From Ornithinimicrobium cavernae (lineage in GTDB: Bacteria; Actinomycetota; Actinomycetes; Actinomycetales; Dermatophilaceae): 64,000 bases of DNA. Both the position numbers and the translations under genes were made by a program. The notes below the pieces were generated by a model. The model saw only the letters and a program-made list of their open reading frames with translations, had not been told where the DNA came from and made no database searches. The stretch lies in assembly GCF_003121625.1 (NCBI RefSeq), contig NZ_QDDJ01000001.1:62001-126000 (forward strand), given 5' to 3'. This document shows positions 43,360 to 53,481 of the stretch, in pieces (position 1 is the first letter of the stretch; each line of letters starts with the position of its first letter).

Positions 43360-44775
43360 ATGGAAGTCCAGTGGTGGAGCGTCCTGCCGTTCGTCGCCAT
43401 GCTCGGCACGATCGCGCTGGCCCCACTCATCCCGGCCACGTCCGAGCTGTGGGAGAAGCAGCGCGTCCAGCTGCTCGTCGCGCTCGTGCTCGGTGTGCCC
43501 GTCGCCCTGTGGTTCATCATCGGCGGCGACACCTCGGCCGTCGTCCACGCGCTCATCGAGTACGGGCAGTTCATCGCGCTGCTGCTCGCCCTGTTCGTCG
43601 TGTCCGGCGGCATCTTCCTCAAGGGCGACATCGAGGCGACCCCGCGCAACAACACCCTGTTCCTCGCCTTCGGTGGCGTCATCGCCTCGTTCATCGGCAC
43701 GACCGGGGCCGCGATGCTGCTGATCAGGCCGTTGCTCAACACCAACAGCGAGCGCAAGTTCCGAGTCCACACGGTGGTCTTCACCATCTTTGTCGTCGCC
43801 AACTGCGGCGGCCTGCTCACGCCGCTCGGTGACCCACCGCTGTTCCTCGGGATGCTCCGCGGGGTGCCGTTCACCTGGACGTTCGGCCTGTGGCCGATGT
43901 GGCTCTTCGTGAACGTCCTGCTCCTGGCGACCTACTACGCGCTGGACTGCAAGTACCACGCCAAGGAGAGCCCCGAGGCGCTGCGGATGGACCGCACCCA
44001 GGTGACCAAGCTCGGGGTCAAGGGGACCGTCAACTTCCTCTACCTGGCGGTCATCGTCGCGGCCGTCGCCCTCGCCCCGTCGATCGACATCCACGCCATC
44101 GAGGAGGGGCACGCCGCCTTCATGGACTGGGTCCCGCTGCGCGAGATCGTCATGCTCGGCGTGGCAGCCCTCTCCTACCTCACCGGCGACAAGGTCGCGC
44201 GGTTCACCGACAACAAGTTCAAGTGGGGACCCATCCTCGAGGTGGCCGCCATCTTCATCGGCATCTTCCTCACGATGATCCCCGCCCTGAAGTACCTCTC
44301 CCAGCTGGCACCGAAGCTGCCCCTGAGCGAGGTCACCTTCTTCATCTTCACCGGCGGCCTGTCCTCGGTCCTCGACAACGCCCCGACCTACGTGACGTTC
44401 TTCGAGATGGCCTCCGAGCTGGGCGGAGAGCCGTCCGTCGCGGACACCGGCATCTACGAGCCCTACCTGGTCGCCATCAGCCTGGGTGCCGTCTTCTGTG
44501 GTGCGATCACCTACATCGGCAACGGCCCGAACTTCATGGTCAAGGCCGTGGCCGACGGCGCCGGCGTCACGATGCCGTCCTTCGGGGGGTATGTCGCCCA
44601 GGCCTTCATCTACCTGGTGCCCACCCTGGTCGCGATGGTCCTCGTCTTCATCGCGGACGGCCTGTGGACGACGATCGTGGGGCTGGTCATCACAGCGGCC
44701 CTCCTGGTGCGCGCGGTGCTCGCCGCGCGCTCGCACGAGCACCCGGTCGCCGTGGCCGACCGAACCACGTCCTAG
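43360..44775 (+). CDS. NhaD-type sodium:proton antiporter (ion transporter superfamily)
   Basis: A 471-residue, roughly 12-segment transporter starting MEVQWWSVLPFVAMLG. The start is ATG 43360 with GGAGGGG upstream. Family signatures are NCGGLLTPLGDPPLFLGML near residue 150, GGLSSVLDNAPTYVTFFEMA near 332 and GAITYIGNGPNFMVKAVAD near 385. These match a bacterial sodium:proton antiporter group related to NhaD/CitMHS. It probably exchanges sodium for protons to keep pH or salt balance. It stands alone, ended by the hairpin at 44815. Confidence 0.85.
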   Translation: MEVQWWSVLPFVAMLGTIALAPLIPATSELWEKQRVQLLVALVLGVPVALWFIIGGDTSAVVHALIEYGQFIALLLALFVVSGGIFLKGDIEATPRNNTLFLAFGGVIASFIGTTGAAMLLIRPLLNTNSERKFRVHTVVFTIFVVANCGGLLTPLGDPPLFLGMLRGVPFTWTFGLWPMWLFVNVLLLATYYALDCKYHAKESPEALRMDRTQVTKLGVKGTVNFLYLAVIVAAVALAPSIDIHAIEEGHAAFMDWVPLREIVMLGVAALSYLTGDKVARFTDNKFKWGPILEVAAIFIGIFLTMIPALKYLSQLAPKLPLSEVTFFIFTGGLSSVLDNAPTYVTFFEMASELGGEPSVADTGIYEPYLVAISLGAVFCGAITYIGNGPNFMVKAVADGAGVTMPSFGGYVAQAFIYLVPTLVAMVLVFIADGLWTTIVGLVITAALLVRAVLAARSHEHPVAVADRTTS

Positions 44776-44814
44776 GCAGGAGCACCACAGTCGGGGGCGG
44801 CGGCCGCGGGCGGA

Positions 44815-44844
44815 GACGCCGACTCGCGGTGAGGAGCCGGCGTC
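44815..44844. terminator. Bidirectional hairpin
   Basis: GACGCCG (44815-44821) pairs with CGGCGTC (44838-44844), with further imperfect inner pairs. It overlaps the stop codon of the converging epimerase gene. No T-run is seen, so the role is inferred from position. Confidence 0.45.
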
Positions 44845-45769
44845 ACGAGCTGGCCGGCTGCCGGTCAGTCAGGCCCGCCTCGGCTAGGTCGTGGGTCACC
44901 GAGTCCTCGATCGGGGTCGGGTGCAGCCCGAACGTCTCCTGGGCCGCCGTGGAGTCGAGGACGAACGGGGCCGTGAACTGGTGCCGGGTCTCACGGAGCT
45001 CCCGCAGCACCGGCACGACCAGCCCTCCGGTCCACAGCGCCGGCCAGGACACCTCTCGCACCCTGTTCGGGACACCGAGCTGCTCGGCCGCAACGGCCGT
45101 CAGCTGGCGCAGCGTCAACGGCTCACCGCTCGGCACGTGCCAGGCCCGACCCCACGCCCGCTCGTCCCTGGCTCCGGCCGCGAGCAGGGTCGCCACATCC
45201 CGGACATCGGTCCAGGTGTGCGGCACGTCGAGCGGGGCCGGTGACCACCCCGTCGCGCCCTTGGCCAGTCGCGGCGCGATCATCCCGAGGAGCGAGCTGC
45301 CGCCGACGTAGTCGCTGCCGCGCACCTCGAACGCGCGCACCCGCCCGGCCTCGTGGGCGGCGAGGGCCTCCGTCCACATCCTGGTGCGGACGCGTCCCTT
45401 GGTCCCCGTGGCGGTGAGCGGGGTGGACTCGGTCATGGGGGCCGACACGGGGCCGTAGCCGTAGAGGTTGCTCGTCGTGGCCAGGACGGCACCGCGCGCC
45501 TCAGCCGCCCCCAGGAGCGCCGCAGCGATCGGCGGCCACGCCTGCGCCCACCGGGTGTAGGGCGGGTTGAGGCAGTTGTAGATCGCCGCGGCCCCCTCGG
45601 TCACCGCGAGCACCCTCGCGGCGTCGGCGGCGTCGGCCGCGACCCGCTCGGTTTCGGGGAGGCCCGACCCGCTGCGCGTGACGACGCGTACCGCCTCACC
45701 GCGCTCCAGCAGCAGCCGCGCGAGGGCGGTGCCGACGGGTCCGGCCCCGAAGATGACGTGTGATCCCAT
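44843..45769 (-). CDS. NAD(P)-dependent epimerase/dehydratase-family protein
   Basis: A 308-residue extended-SDR-like protein; start ATG 45769 (MGSHVIFGAGPVGTALARLL) with GAGGGAGAA upstream. GAGPVGTALARLLLERG is the Rossmann site. It keeps a Tyr-like region (YGYGPVSAPMTEST) but lacks the standard YxxxK. VPHTWTDVRDVATLL near 195 is typical of NAD(P)H-binding epimerases. Catalytic role uncertain. Two palindromes at 45790-45848 ahead of it suggest repressor control, although no regulator gene is adjacent. Confidence 0.75.
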   Translation of the reverse strand: MGSHVIFGAGPVGTALARLLLERGEAVRVVTRSGSGLPETERVAADAADAARVLAVTEGAAAIYNCLNPPYTRWAQAWPPIAAALLGAAEARGAVLATTSNLYGYGPVSAPMTESTPLTATGTKGRVRTRMWTEALAAHEAGRVRAFEVRGSDYVGGSSLLGMIAPRLAKGATGWSPAPLDVPHTWTDVRDVATLLAAGARDERAWGRAWHVPSGEPLTLRQLTAVAAEQLGVPNRVREVSWPALWTGGLVVPVLRELRETRHQFTAPFVLDSTAAQETFGLHPTPIEDSVTHDLAEAGLTDRQPASS

Positions 45770-45789
45770 GGTTCTCCCTCGCAAAGTGT

Positions 45790-45848
45790 GAGCAGTGCTC
45801 TCCTTGTGAGTATGACGCGTGATCGCCCTGAGCGCAAGAGCACTGCTC
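45790..45848. promoter_or_regulatory. Two GAGCASTGCTC palindromes upstream of the epimerase
   Basis: GAGCAGTGCTC (45790-45800) and GAGCACTGCTC (45838-45848) are each self-complementary except for the centre base and are 48 bp apart. The shape is typical of a TetR-family operator. They flank the likely epimerase promoter. Confidence 0.5.
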
Positions 45849-45902
45849 TCGCAGGGGTCGCCAGGGATCAGCCGAGCGCGGCGGAACGTGCGGAGGTGGC
45901 CC

Positions 45903-46568
45903 TCAGACGGGGTCGGTGGCCGGGCTGGTGTCGCTGACCGACGCCGGGTCGGTGGTCGGGCTGGTGTCGCTGACCGACGCCGGGTCGGTGTCCGGAGCCG
46001 TGGCGGCGTGCAGCGCGGCCATCTCGGCCTCCATGACCACCTCCTCGTCCGCATCCAGGCGGACGTGGGCCAGCAGGCTGTGGAGCACCCGGATGGCGGA
46101 GGCGAGGCGCTCGCCCCACGTCGACAGGTAGCTGAACTGCCACCACCACATGGCCTCCTGCCGGCGGCCGGCCTCGTAGTGGTGCAGACCGTGCGCGAGA
46201 TCGGCGGCCACCTGCGCCAGGTCGTCGGAGACCAAGAGGTGCACGACCTCGCCGGAGACGACCGGGTCCTCCACCTCGACGTAGTCGTCGACGCCGTCGA
46301 GCAGGTCGTGCAGGCCGGTGCGGATGCCCTCGACGTTGGCGTCCGGTCCTGCGTCGGTCTCGAACTGCTCACGCGGCACCACGTCGACCATGGCCCCCAA
46401 CCGGGCGCCAGCGGCCTGCAGCTGGGTCGAGGCGAGCAGGAGCAGCGGTAGAGCGGTGTCCGGCGCACCTCCGGAGGCCAGCTCACGCAGCGCGACCAGG
46501 TAGGTGCTGGCCTCACGTGCGCTCTCCTCGGCGAGCACGGTCAGCTCCCGGTCCATCGACTCACTCAC
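45903..46568 (-). CDS. DUF5063 domain protein
   Basis: A 221-residue protein read from GTG 46568 (VSESMDRELTVLAEESARE). The helical core (YLVALRELASGGAP, DDLAQVAADLAHGLHHYEAG, MWWWQFSYLSTWGERLASAI) is the DUF5063 pattern, a family encoded next to recR throughout actinobacteria with unknown role. The C-terminus ends in a 12-residue tandem repeat (TDPASVSDTSPT twice plus a partial copy). It follows recR by 29 bases on the same strand. Confidence 0.82.
   Translation of the reverse strand: MSESMDRELTVLAEESAREASTYLVALRELASGGAPDTALPLLLLASTQLQAAGARLGAMVDVVPREQFETDAGPDANVEGIRTGLHDLLDGVDDYVEVEDPVVSGEVVHLLVSDDLAQVAADLAHGLHHYEAGRRQEAMWWWQFSYLSTWGERLASAIRVLHSLLAHVRLDADEEVVMEAEMAALHAATAPDTDPASVSDTSPTTDPASVSDTSPATDPV
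45909..45990 (-). repeat. 36-bp in-frame tandem repeat at the DUF5063 3' end
   Basis: Two near-identical 36-base units and a partial third encode TDPASVSDTSPT, ending just before the stop codon. Only single-base differences separate the units, so the duplication looks recent. Confidence 0.8.
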
Positions 46569-46597
46569 GACGCCTCCCCTGGTGCGTTCCTAGCGGG

Positions 46598-47197
46598 TCA
46601 CGCTTCGATCAGCCTACGCCCCTCGAACGCCCGGCCGAGGGTGACCTCGTCGGCATACTCCAGGTCGCCGCCGACCGGGAGGCCGGAGGCCAGGCGGCTG
46701 ATCCGGATCCCGAGCGTCCCGAGCATCCGGGCGAGGTAGGTCGCGGTCGCCTCACCCTCGAGGTTCGGGTCGGTGGCGATGATCACCTCGGTGACGGTCG
46801 CGTCGGCCAGCCGCGTCATCAGCTCACGGATCCGCAGGTCGTGGGGCCCGATGCCGTCGATCGGGCTGATCGCCCCGCCGAGCACGTGGTAGAGCCCACG
46901 GAACTCACGGGTGCGCTCGATCGCGACCACGTCCTTGGGCTCCTCGACCACGCAGATCAGCGCCTGGTCGCGGCGCGGGTCCGCACAGATGCGGCAGCGC
47001 TCGGACTCCGCGACGTTGCCGCAGAGCTCACAGAAGCGCACCTTGTCCTTCACCTCGGTGAGCGCCGCGACGAGCCGCGAGACGTCGTCGGGGTCTGCCG
47101 CCAGCAGGTGGAAGGCGATTCGTTGCGCGCTCTTGGGCCCGATGCCGGGGAGTCGGCCGAGCTCGTCGATCAGGTCCTGGACCACACCTTCATACAC
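46598..47197 (-). CDS. recR: Recombination mediator RecR
   Basis: A 199-residue protein read from GTG 47197. The N-terminal helix-hairpin-helix is [20 protein letters not shown], the zinc finger has cysteines in [20 protein letters not shown] near residue 58, and the Toprim domain contains [10 protein letters not shown] and [20 protein letters not shown]. With RecF/RecO it loads RecA at gaps. In actinobacteria recR usually follows dnaX and ybaB; here a HAD phosphatase and an acyltransferase lie between dnaX and recR and ybaB is absent. Confidence 0.95.
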   Translation of the reverse strand: MYEGVVQDLIDELGRLPGIGPKSAQRIAFHLLAADPDDVSRLVAALTEVKDKVRFCELCGNVAESERCRICADPRRDQALICVVEEPKDVVAIERTREFRGLYHVLGGAISPIDGIGPHDLRIRELMTRLADATVTEVIIATDPNLEGEATATYLARMLGTLGIRISRLASGLPVGGDLEYADEVTLGRAFEGRRLIEA

Positions 47198-47247
47198 AGT
47201 GGTCCGACTCTAGGCGCTCCGGCTGGGAAACACGCCAGGCGCCACCG

Positions 47248-47940
47248 TCAGGTGAGGATGCCGACCAGCTCACCGGCCGTGGAGGCGACGGCGGAGGGAC
47301 CCGCCGCGGTCAGCTCGGCGGCCGTGCCGGCACCCCAGGTGACGGCGACCGGACGCATGCCGGCGGCGAGCGCGGCCCGGACGTCCACGACCGCGTCACC
47401 GACGTAGGCGCAGTCGGCGGGTGCGACCGACAGGACCCCGGCGGCATACAGGAGGGGGTCCGGGTGCGGTTTGTGCAGCGCGGTCGCCTCGAGCCCGGCG
47501 ACCACCTCGAAGTCGTGGTCCAGCCCCACCGCCGCCAACCCCCGGCGCACGACGTGGGCACCCTTGGACGAGACGACGCCGAGCCGGGAGCCTGCCGCCA
47601 CCAGGGTGTCCAGCAGCTCCGGGATGCCCTCGACCGGCCGGATCAGCTCGTCGTGGTTCGCGAGGTTCCAGGTGCGGTAGGTCTGGGTCAGGAGGTCGGC
47701 ATGGTCGGGGTAACGCTCGGAGAAGATGTCGTCCAGGGTCCGGCCGATCCAGCTCCTCGCCTCCTCCTCGGTGACGTCCTCGCCCAGCACGTCCGAGACC
47801 GTGTGCCGGAACGACGCGAGGATCAGCGGGATCGTGTCGGCGAGCGTCCCGTCGAAGTCGAAGAGCACCACCGGGTGCCGCGGCGCCGCGCGTCCCGGTG
47901 CGGAAGGTCGGACGGCCGCCTCCGCCGGAGAGCCCGTCAT
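47248..47940 (-). CDS. HAD-family phosphatase (phosphoglycolate-phosphatase-like)
   Basis: A 230-residue hydrolase; start ATG 47940 ([16 protein letters not shown]). Motif [16 protein letters not shown] near residue 25, motif [14 protein letters not shown] near 120, motif III Lys in [13 protein letters not shown] near 150 and motif [17 protein letters not shown] near 175 are all present. The helical cap ([18 protein letters not shown]) is the PGP/beta-PGM type. The start overlaps the acyltransferase stop by 4 bases, so the two are coupled. Confidence 0.85.
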   Translation of the reverse strand: MTGSPAEAAVRPSAPGRAAPRHPVVLFDFDGTLADTIPLILASFRHTVSDVLGEDVTEEEARSWIGRTLDDIFSERYPDHADLLTQTYRTWNLANHDELIRPVEGIPELLDTLVAAGSRLGVVSSKGAHVVRRGLAAVGLDHDFEVVAGLEATALHKPHPDPLLYAAGVLSVAPADCAYVGDAVVDVRAALAAGMRPVAVTWGAGTAAELTAAGPSAVASTAGELVGILT

Positions 47941-48611
47941 GCGCCCTGCTCGGGAGCGCGCTCGTTGTACTTCCCCGCCAGCTCCTGGCCGGACATCGCG
48001 TGGATCGCGGCCATGATCTCGTCCGTGGCCTCCCGCCGGGCGCGGCCGGCCGGCACGGAGTCGAAGCGTCCGGTGAAGTCGATCGGGGCGCCGAACTCCA
48101 CCCGGATCCGCACGATCTTGGGCAGCCGCGAGCCGACCGGCTGCAGCTGGTCGGTGCCGGCGAGGGCCACCGGGACGACGGGGCACCCGGCAGTCAGGGC
48201 GAGCCACCCCACGCCCGTGCGACCGCGGTAGAGCCGGCCGTCACGGGAGCGGGTCCCCTCCGGGTAGATGCCGAAGGCGCCCCCTGTCCGCAGGTGGGCG
48301 AGCGCGAGGTCCAGGGACCGCTGGGCGGCGCGCGTGTCGTCCCGGTCGACCGGGATGCTGCCGATCGCGGTGAAGAACTGACGGCTGATCATGCCGCGAA
48401 CGCCCGTGCCGGTGAAGTAGTCGTCCTTGGCCAGGAACGAGACCTCCCGCGGCGAGGTCAGCGGGATGACGAGGCTGTCCGCGAACGAGAGGTGGTTGCT
48501 GGCCAGGATGACCGGGCCGTCAGCGGGCACGTTGTCGGTGCCGACGACGTCCGGGCGCCAGATGGCCAGGGCGGTCGGCCGCACCACGACACGCAGCGCG
48601 CGATAGAGCAT
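47937..48611 (-). CDS. 1-acylglycerol-3-phosphate acyltransferase (PlsC-like)
   Basis: A 224-residue acyltransferase, start ATG 48611 ([20 protein letters not shown]) with GGAGG upstream. The four motifs are SNHLSFADS (NHx4D) near residue 38, [23 protein letters not shown] near 115 and [12 protein letters not shown] near 150. It probably acylates lysophosphatidate in phospholipid synthesis. It lies 31 bases after dnaX on the same strand and is coupled to the HAD gene. Its place inside the dnaX-recR neighbourhood is unusual. Confidence 0.88.
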   Translation of the reverse strand: MLYRALRVVVRPTALAIWRPDVVGTDNVPADGPVILASNHLSFADSLVIPLTSPREVSFLAKDDYFTGTGVRGMISRQFFTAIGSIPVDRDDTRAAQRSLDLALAHLRTGGAFGIYPEGTRSRDGRLYRGRTGVGWLALTAGCPVVPVALAGTDQLQPVGSRLPKIVRIRVEFGAPIDFTGRFDSVPAGRARREATDEIMAAIHAMSGQELAGKYNERAPEQGA

Positions 48612-48642
48612 GGGGCCTCCAGCAGTCCGGGCGATCCAGCAG

Positions 48643-51102
48643 TCAGTGGGTCGGGTCGTCGTCGACAGCAATCACGGTACCGCCGAGGACACTCTCGATC
48701 ACCGGGAGCCCGACCGCGCCGGAGCTCTCCAGGTCCTCGTCGTCGTCCCGGGGCACGTCGCCTCCCGGTCGGCGCACCGGTGCGGGGGCCGCCTCGGGCG
48801 CCGGAGCAGGAGCGGACCGTGGGGCGGCGGGCCCGCCGGCCGGCCCCGCACCCCGCGACGCGGCCGACCCGGGCGAGACCACCGGCTCCGGGGAGGACGC
48901 CTGCGCCGACTCCTGACCGGCCTGGGAGGCGTCCGGGGACGCACCGCCCCACCCGGGCGCGTCCGGAACCGGATCGGTCGCCCAGGCGGGCGGTGCCTCA
49001 CGCGCCGACTCGGCCCACTCCTGGGCGGGCGGCGCACCCGCCGGTGGGCCGGAACGGCCGGCTGAGGGGCTGTGCCCCGACGTGGGGCCCCTGGTGACAC
49101 CGAGCTGCTCCGCCGCACTGGGTGTCGCGGCCGCCGATGGCCCCGGTGCTGCTGTCGGCTCTCCGGGCGGTGCCGATGACGCGGGTCCTGCCGATGACCC
49201 GGCTGAGCCGGCGCCCATACCCGCGGCGCCACCAGCGGTTGCCGCCGGGCCGCGGCCGGTCGGTGCGGTCTGGCCACCGCCCCCTCCGGGTGCCGCCGTG
49301 CCCTCGACGCGGGCGTCGAGGCCGATGGCGTCGATGAGGCCCTGGCGCACGACCTCGGCGTGGACGCCCTGGTTGAAGGTCATCGCCAGGCCCTCGCTGC
49401 TCAGCCCGAGCAGCACCCGCCGCCCGTCGTAGTCGAGCACGGTGCTGTTGACCGAGACCAGCGTCCAGGTGACCCGCCGGATCTCCTTGACCTTGTCGAG
49501 GACCTCGGGCCAGGACCGGCGGACCGCGTCGGTGTCGAGCGAGCCGGGTGCCCCCGCGGCCGGCGGGGTTGACGGTTGCTGCTCCTGCGGCTGCGGGGCA
49601 GACCCTACCGGTGGACCGGGCTGCGACGGCACGGGCTGTGAGGGTGCCTGCGTAGGCGGTGTGGGGGCGGAGTGGGGCGACGCGGGCGACGGGACCTGTG
49701 CAGAGGGCGGCTGCTGCCCCTGGGGGCCGGGCTGCTGAGCGGCGACGGGCTGCTGCCCCGGGGCCGGCTGTGCAGAGTCGGGTTGCCGCCCGGGGCCCTG
49801 CTGGGTAGGAGCGGCCGCCACGGGCGCGGACGCCGCAGGGGACTCGACAGGCGGCCGCGAGGGCCGGGACGATGCGGGACGGCCGGAGTCAGGGGATGCG
49901 GCAGCGCCGGAGTCCGGTTGCGGGCCCGGAGGGCCACCCGGCCCCGCGGCCAGGCGCCGCTCGATGCGGTCCAGGCGCGCGGCATACCCCTCCTCCCCCG
50001 CGGCGGCCGGGAGCAGCAGCCGGGCGCAGATCAGCTCCAGGTGCAGGCGGTAGGACACCGCTCCCGTCATCTCGGAGAGCCCGCGGGAGACCACGTCCGC
50101 GCACCGGGTCAGCGTGCTCGGACCATAGACCGACGCCTGCTGGCGAAGCCGCTCGACCTGGTCCTCCGGCATGCCCCGCAGGAGCCCTCCCGCCCGCTCG
50201 CCGACCGCGGCCACGACGATGAGGTCGCGATAGCGCTCGAGCAGGTCCTCGACGAAGCGACGCGGGTCGTGGCCGGACTCCATCACCCGGTCGACCTGGC
50301 GGAACACCGCGGCGGCGTCCTGCGCGGCGACCGCGTCCACGACCGAGTCCAGCAGCTCGACGTCGGTGAACCCGAGCAGCGCGGCCGCGCCCTCGTAGGT
50401 CAGCCCGCGGTCGTCGGCGCCCGAGATCAGCTGGTCCAGCACCGACAGGGAGTCCCGCACCGACCCACCGCCGGCACGCGTCACGAAGGACAGCACACCG
50501 GGCTCCAGCTCGACCCCCTCCGCCGTGCACAGCTCCTCGAGGTAGGCGGTCAGCCGCTGCGGAGGCACCAGGTGGAACGGGTAGTGGTGGGTGCGCGAGC
50601 GGATGGTGGACAGGACCTTGTCCGGCTCGGTGGTCGCGAAGATGAACTTCACGTGCTCCGGCGGCTCCTCGACGACCTTGAGCAGGGCGTTGAAGCCGTG
50701 CGAGGTGACCATGTGGGCCTCATCGATGATGTAGACCTTGTAGCGCGCCTGCGCTGGGCCGAAGGCCGCTCGCTCCCGCAGGTCGCGGGCGTCGTCGACA
50801 CCACCGTGGCTGGCCGCGTCGATCTCGATGACGTCGACCGACCCAGGCCCCCCACGGGCCAGCGCCACGCACGAATCGCAGACACCGCACGGGTCGGGGG
50901 TCGGGCCCTGGTCGCAGTTGAGGCAGCGGGCCAGGATGCGCGCACTCGTCGTCTTGCCGCAGCCCCGGGGGCCGCTGAACAGGTAGGCGTGGTTGACCCG
51001 GCCGGAGCGCAGTGCCTGCATCAGCGGCTCGGTGACGTGCTCCTGCCCGATGACGTCGGCGAAGGTCTCCGGTCGGTAACGGCGATACAGCGCGGTGCTC
51101 AC
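48643..51102 (-). CDS. dnaX: DNA polymerase III subunits gamma and tau
   Basis: An 819-residue clamp-loader ATPase read from GTG 51102. Walker A is [13 protein letters not shown] near residue 44, the zinc module [19 protein letters not shown] near 61-80, Walker [20 protein letters not shown] near 125 and sensor 1 [11 protein letters not shown]. Domain III follows to about residue 370. A long Pro/Gln/Ala-rich linker (about 390-530) and a second low-complexity stretch (660-780) flank a domain ([20 protein letters not shown]) in the tau part. No A-run slippery site for gamma is seen, as expected at this GC. Confidence 0.95.
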   Translation of the reverse strand: MSTALYRRYRPETFADVIGQEHVTEPLMQALRSGRVNHAYLFSGPRGCGKTTSARILARCLNCDQGPTPDPCGVCDSCVALARGGPGSVDVIEIDAASHGGVDDARDLRERAAFGPAQARYKVYIIDEAHMVTSHGFNALLKVVEEPPEHVKFIFATTEPDKVLSTIRSRTHHYPFHLVPPQRLTAYLEELCTAEGVELEPGVLSFVTRAGGGSVRDSLSVLDQLISGADDRGLTYEGAAALLGFTDVELLDSVVDAVAAQDAAAVFRQVDRVMESGHDPRRFVEDLLERYRDLIVVAAVGERAGGLLRGMPEDQVERLRQQASVYGPSTLTRCADVVSRGLSEMTGAVSYRLHLELICARLLLPAAAGEEGYAARLDRIERRLAAGPGGPPGPQPDSGAAASPDSGRPASSRPSRPPVESPAASAPVAAAPTQQGPGRQPDSAQPAPGQQPVAAQQPGPQGQQPPSAQVPSPASPHSAPTPPTQAPSQPVPSQPGPPVGSAPQPQEQQPSTPPAAGAPGSLDTDAVRRSWPEVLDKVKEIRRVTWTLVSVNSTVLDYDGRRVLLGLSSEGLAMTFNQGVHAEVVRQGLIDAIGLDARVEGTAAPGGGGGQTAPTGRGPAATAGGAAGMGAGSAGSSAGPASSAPPGEPTAAPGPSAAATPSAAEQLGVTRGPTSGHSPSAGRSGPPAGAPPAQEWAESAREAPPAWATDPVPDAPGWGGASPDASQAGQESAQASSPEPVVSPGSAASRGAGPAGGPAAPRSAPAPAPEAAPAPVRRPGGDVPRDDDEDLESSGAVGLPVIESVLGGTVIAVDDDPTH

Positions 51103-51155
51103 ACAGCGACCCTAGCCGCCGCAGGTGTCAGCTCCCGACCGTCACCCACAGGCGG

Positions 51156-53387
51156 TCAGTCGACCTGCAGCACCGTCATCCGGTGCGCCGCCCGCGTCAG
51201 CACGACATAGAGGACCCGCGGTCCGCCGGGTGACTCGGCGATGATCGCCTCCGGGTCGACGACGACCGTCGCGTCCCACTCCAGCCCCTTGGAGGAGAGC
51301 GGGTCGATGAGCACGACGCGACCGTCGAAGCGGCCGGCCACGTCGGTCAGCTCGGACCACCAGCGCTGCGGCGCGATCACCGCGATCGACCCGGCGACCT
51401 CCTCGGCCAGACCCTCCAGCGCCGCGGTCACCGCGTCCCTGACGGCAGCGCCGTCCGCCGCCACCGTGACCTCGACCGGCTCGACGCCGGTGTCCCGCAC
51501 CGCGTCCGGAATGTCCGCGTCCGGGACGTACTGACGGATCAGCCGCTCGGCATACTCGAAGATCTCGCGGGCGTTCCGGTAGTTGGTGCGCATGTGGAAC
51601 GACCGGCGCACCGAGCTCCCGAAGGCCTCCTCGCGGGCGGCCAGGGACTCGGCCATGTCCGGCCAGGAGCTCTGCGCCGCGTCGCCCACGACGGTCCAGG
51701 AGGCCCACCGACCGCGCCGTCCGAGCATCCGCCACTGCATGGGGGACAGGTCCTGCGCCTCGTCGACGAGGACATGGGCGTACTCGTCGGCCGCCGTCAC
51801 CCGGCCCGCCATCAGCCGGTCGCGCGGGTCCGTCGAGATCCGCTGGCCGGAGCCGTCGGAGGATCCTGCGGACGGGGCCGCCGGCTGGTCGCGGTCGAGC
51901 CCGACCCGCAGGGCCGCCGTGCCGTACTGCGACACGTCGTCCAGCTCCTCGATCTCGTAGAACCCACGCTCCTCGGACGGCAGGTCCACCATCGCGCCCA
52001 GGCGTGCCGCGAGCTCGTCGACCAGCGCCACGTCGGCCACGCTCCACGTGCCCGTGTCGAGCGCGGTGCGCAGCGAGGACGACAGGGTCTCCGCAGCGTC
52101 GTGGCCGAACAGGTCACCGGCCAGCCTCTGGGCCGCCGCGGGGTCGGCCAGCCACAGCAGCACCTCCCGGGGATCCACGGGGCGCCACCACTGACGGGCG
52201 AACGCCTCGACGTCGGTGGAGTCGAGGAACCGGTCCAGGAACTCCTCGCGGTCCCCCTCGCGCACCTGTGCCCAGGCGGCCTCGGCGAGCTCGCGCAGCG
52301 CGGCGTCGAACGAGCTGTTCCGTTGGTGGTGGCGCAGCACCCGACGGCGCACCCGGTCCAGGGCGGCCCGGTCGAGGCGCAGGGCGTGCCCGGCGACGAA
52401 GACGCGCAGCTGCTCGGGGGCCTCCGGGACGGGCTCGCGCACGAGGCGACCGAGCACCTGGCGGATCCGCAGGCTGCCCTTCAGGGCGGCTGCATCAGGA
52501 GGGTCGTTGCGGGTCGCCGTGATGCCGCCGACCAGGTCGCCCACGGACCGCAGGACGACCGACTCCTCACCCAGCCCGGGCAGGACCCGCTCGATGTATG
52601 CCGTGTAGGCGGCTGAGGGGCCGACGACCAGCACCCCGCCGGACTCGAAGCGCCGCCGGTCGGCGTAGAGCAGGTAGGCCGCGCGGTGCAGGGCCACCAC
52701 GGTCTTGCCGGTGCCCGGTCCCCCGGTGATCTCGGTGACGCCGCGGGCGGAGGCCCGGATAGCCTCGTCCTGGTGCTGCTGGATCGTCGCGACGATGTCG
52801 CGCATCCGCTGGCCGCGGGCGCGGGTCAGGGCCGCGATCAGGGCACCGTCGCCGACGACCACGAGGTCGTCGGGGGCCTCGGTGACCATCAGGTCGTCCT
52901 CGATGCCGATGACGACCTCGCCCTGGCAGCGGAGCACCCGTCGGCGCAGCACGCCGTGGGGCTCGACAGGTGTCGCGCGGTAGAAGGGGGCCGCGGCGGG
53001 CGCCCTCCAGTCGATCACCAGCGGTTCGTAGTCGTCGTCCCGCACGCCCAGGCGGCCGACGTAGCGCACCTCACGGTCTGTCGTGGACCCACCGGAGGCG
53101 TGGTCGAGGTCCAGCCGACCGAACACCAGCCCCTCGTGCTGGTGCTGGAGCGAGGCCTGCCGGCGCGAGGCGGTGAAGACCAGGGCGTCGCGCTCGAAGA
53201 GCCCGGCGAGCTCCTCGTCCCGCGGGTCACCGGTGCCGCGGCGGTCGGTCTGGCCGCGCGCCATACCCTCGGCATGCACCAGCTGGGCGCGGTCGACCGC
53301 CTTGGCCAGCTCGGTGTACACCCGGTCGACGTGTGCCTGCTCGACGGCGATCTCTCGCGACACGACGTCCTCGGTGGCTTCGGTCAC
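51156..53387 (-). CDS. helR: HelD/HelR-type UvrD-like helicase (RNA polymerase recycling factor)
   Basis: About 743 residues; GTG 53387 is the likely start. The N-terminal coiled coil (EIAVEQAHVDRVYTELAKAV) that enters the polymerase secondary channel is present, then YVGRLGVRDDDYEPLVIDWR, Walker A ITGGPGTGKTVVALHRAAYL near 190, Walker B HVLVDEAQDLSPMQW near 505 and LYVVLTRAAHRMTVL at the end. HelD-type ATPases free stalled RNA polymerase from DNA; the actinobacterial HelR subgroup also protects against rifamycins. No rifamycin-associated element is visible upstream. It runs toward dnaX. Confidence 0.85.
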   Translation of the reverse strand: MTEATEDVVSREIAVEQAHVDRVYTELAKAVDRAQLVHAEGMARGQTDRRGTGDPRDEELAGLFERDALVFTASRRQASLQHQHEGLVFGRLDLDHASGGSTTDREVRYVGRLGVRDDDYEPLVIDWRAPAAAPFYRATPVEPHGVLRRRVLRCQGEVVIGIEDDLMVTEAPDDLVVVGDGALIAALTRARGQRMRDIVATIQQHQDEAIRASARGVTEITGGPGTGKTVVALHRAAYLLYADRRRFESGGVLVVGPSAAYTAYIERVLPGLGEESVVLRSVGDLVGGITATRNDPPDAAALKGSLRIRQVLGRLVREPVPEAPEQLRVFVAGHALRLDRAALDRVRRRVLRHHQRNSSFDAALRELAEAAWAQVREGDREEFLDRFLDSTDVEAFARQWWRPVDPREVLLWLADPAAAQRLAGDLFGHDAAETLSSSLRTALDTGTWSVADVALVDELAARLGAMVDLPSEERGFYEIEELDDVSQYGTAALRVGLDRDQPAAPSAGSSDGSGQRISTDPRDRLMAGRVTAADEYAHVLVDEAQDLSPMQWRMLGRRGRWASWTVVGDAAQSSWPDMAESLAAREEAFGSSVRRSFHMRTNYRNAREIFEYAERLIRQYVPDADIPDAVRDTGVEPVEVTVAADGAAVRDAVTAALEGLAEEVAGSIAVIAPQRWWSELTDVAGRFDGRVVLIDPLSSKGLEWDATVVVDPEAIIAESPGGPRVLYVVLTRAAHRMTVLQVD

Positions 53388-53481
53388 CTCAGTCCCATCC
53401 CCTCCACCCGACGGCTGATCACGGGTCCTGCTCCGACACGGGTCGGACAAGCCTACCTGTCGGCAGGCGGTTGGCCCCCGC

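Noticed and set aside
48643-51102. Programmed frameshift in dnaX
   Set aside because: No A-rich slippery heptamer followed by a hairpin was seen.
51103-51155. SRP RNA gene next to dnaX
   Set aside because: The gap is only about 50 bases, too short for it.
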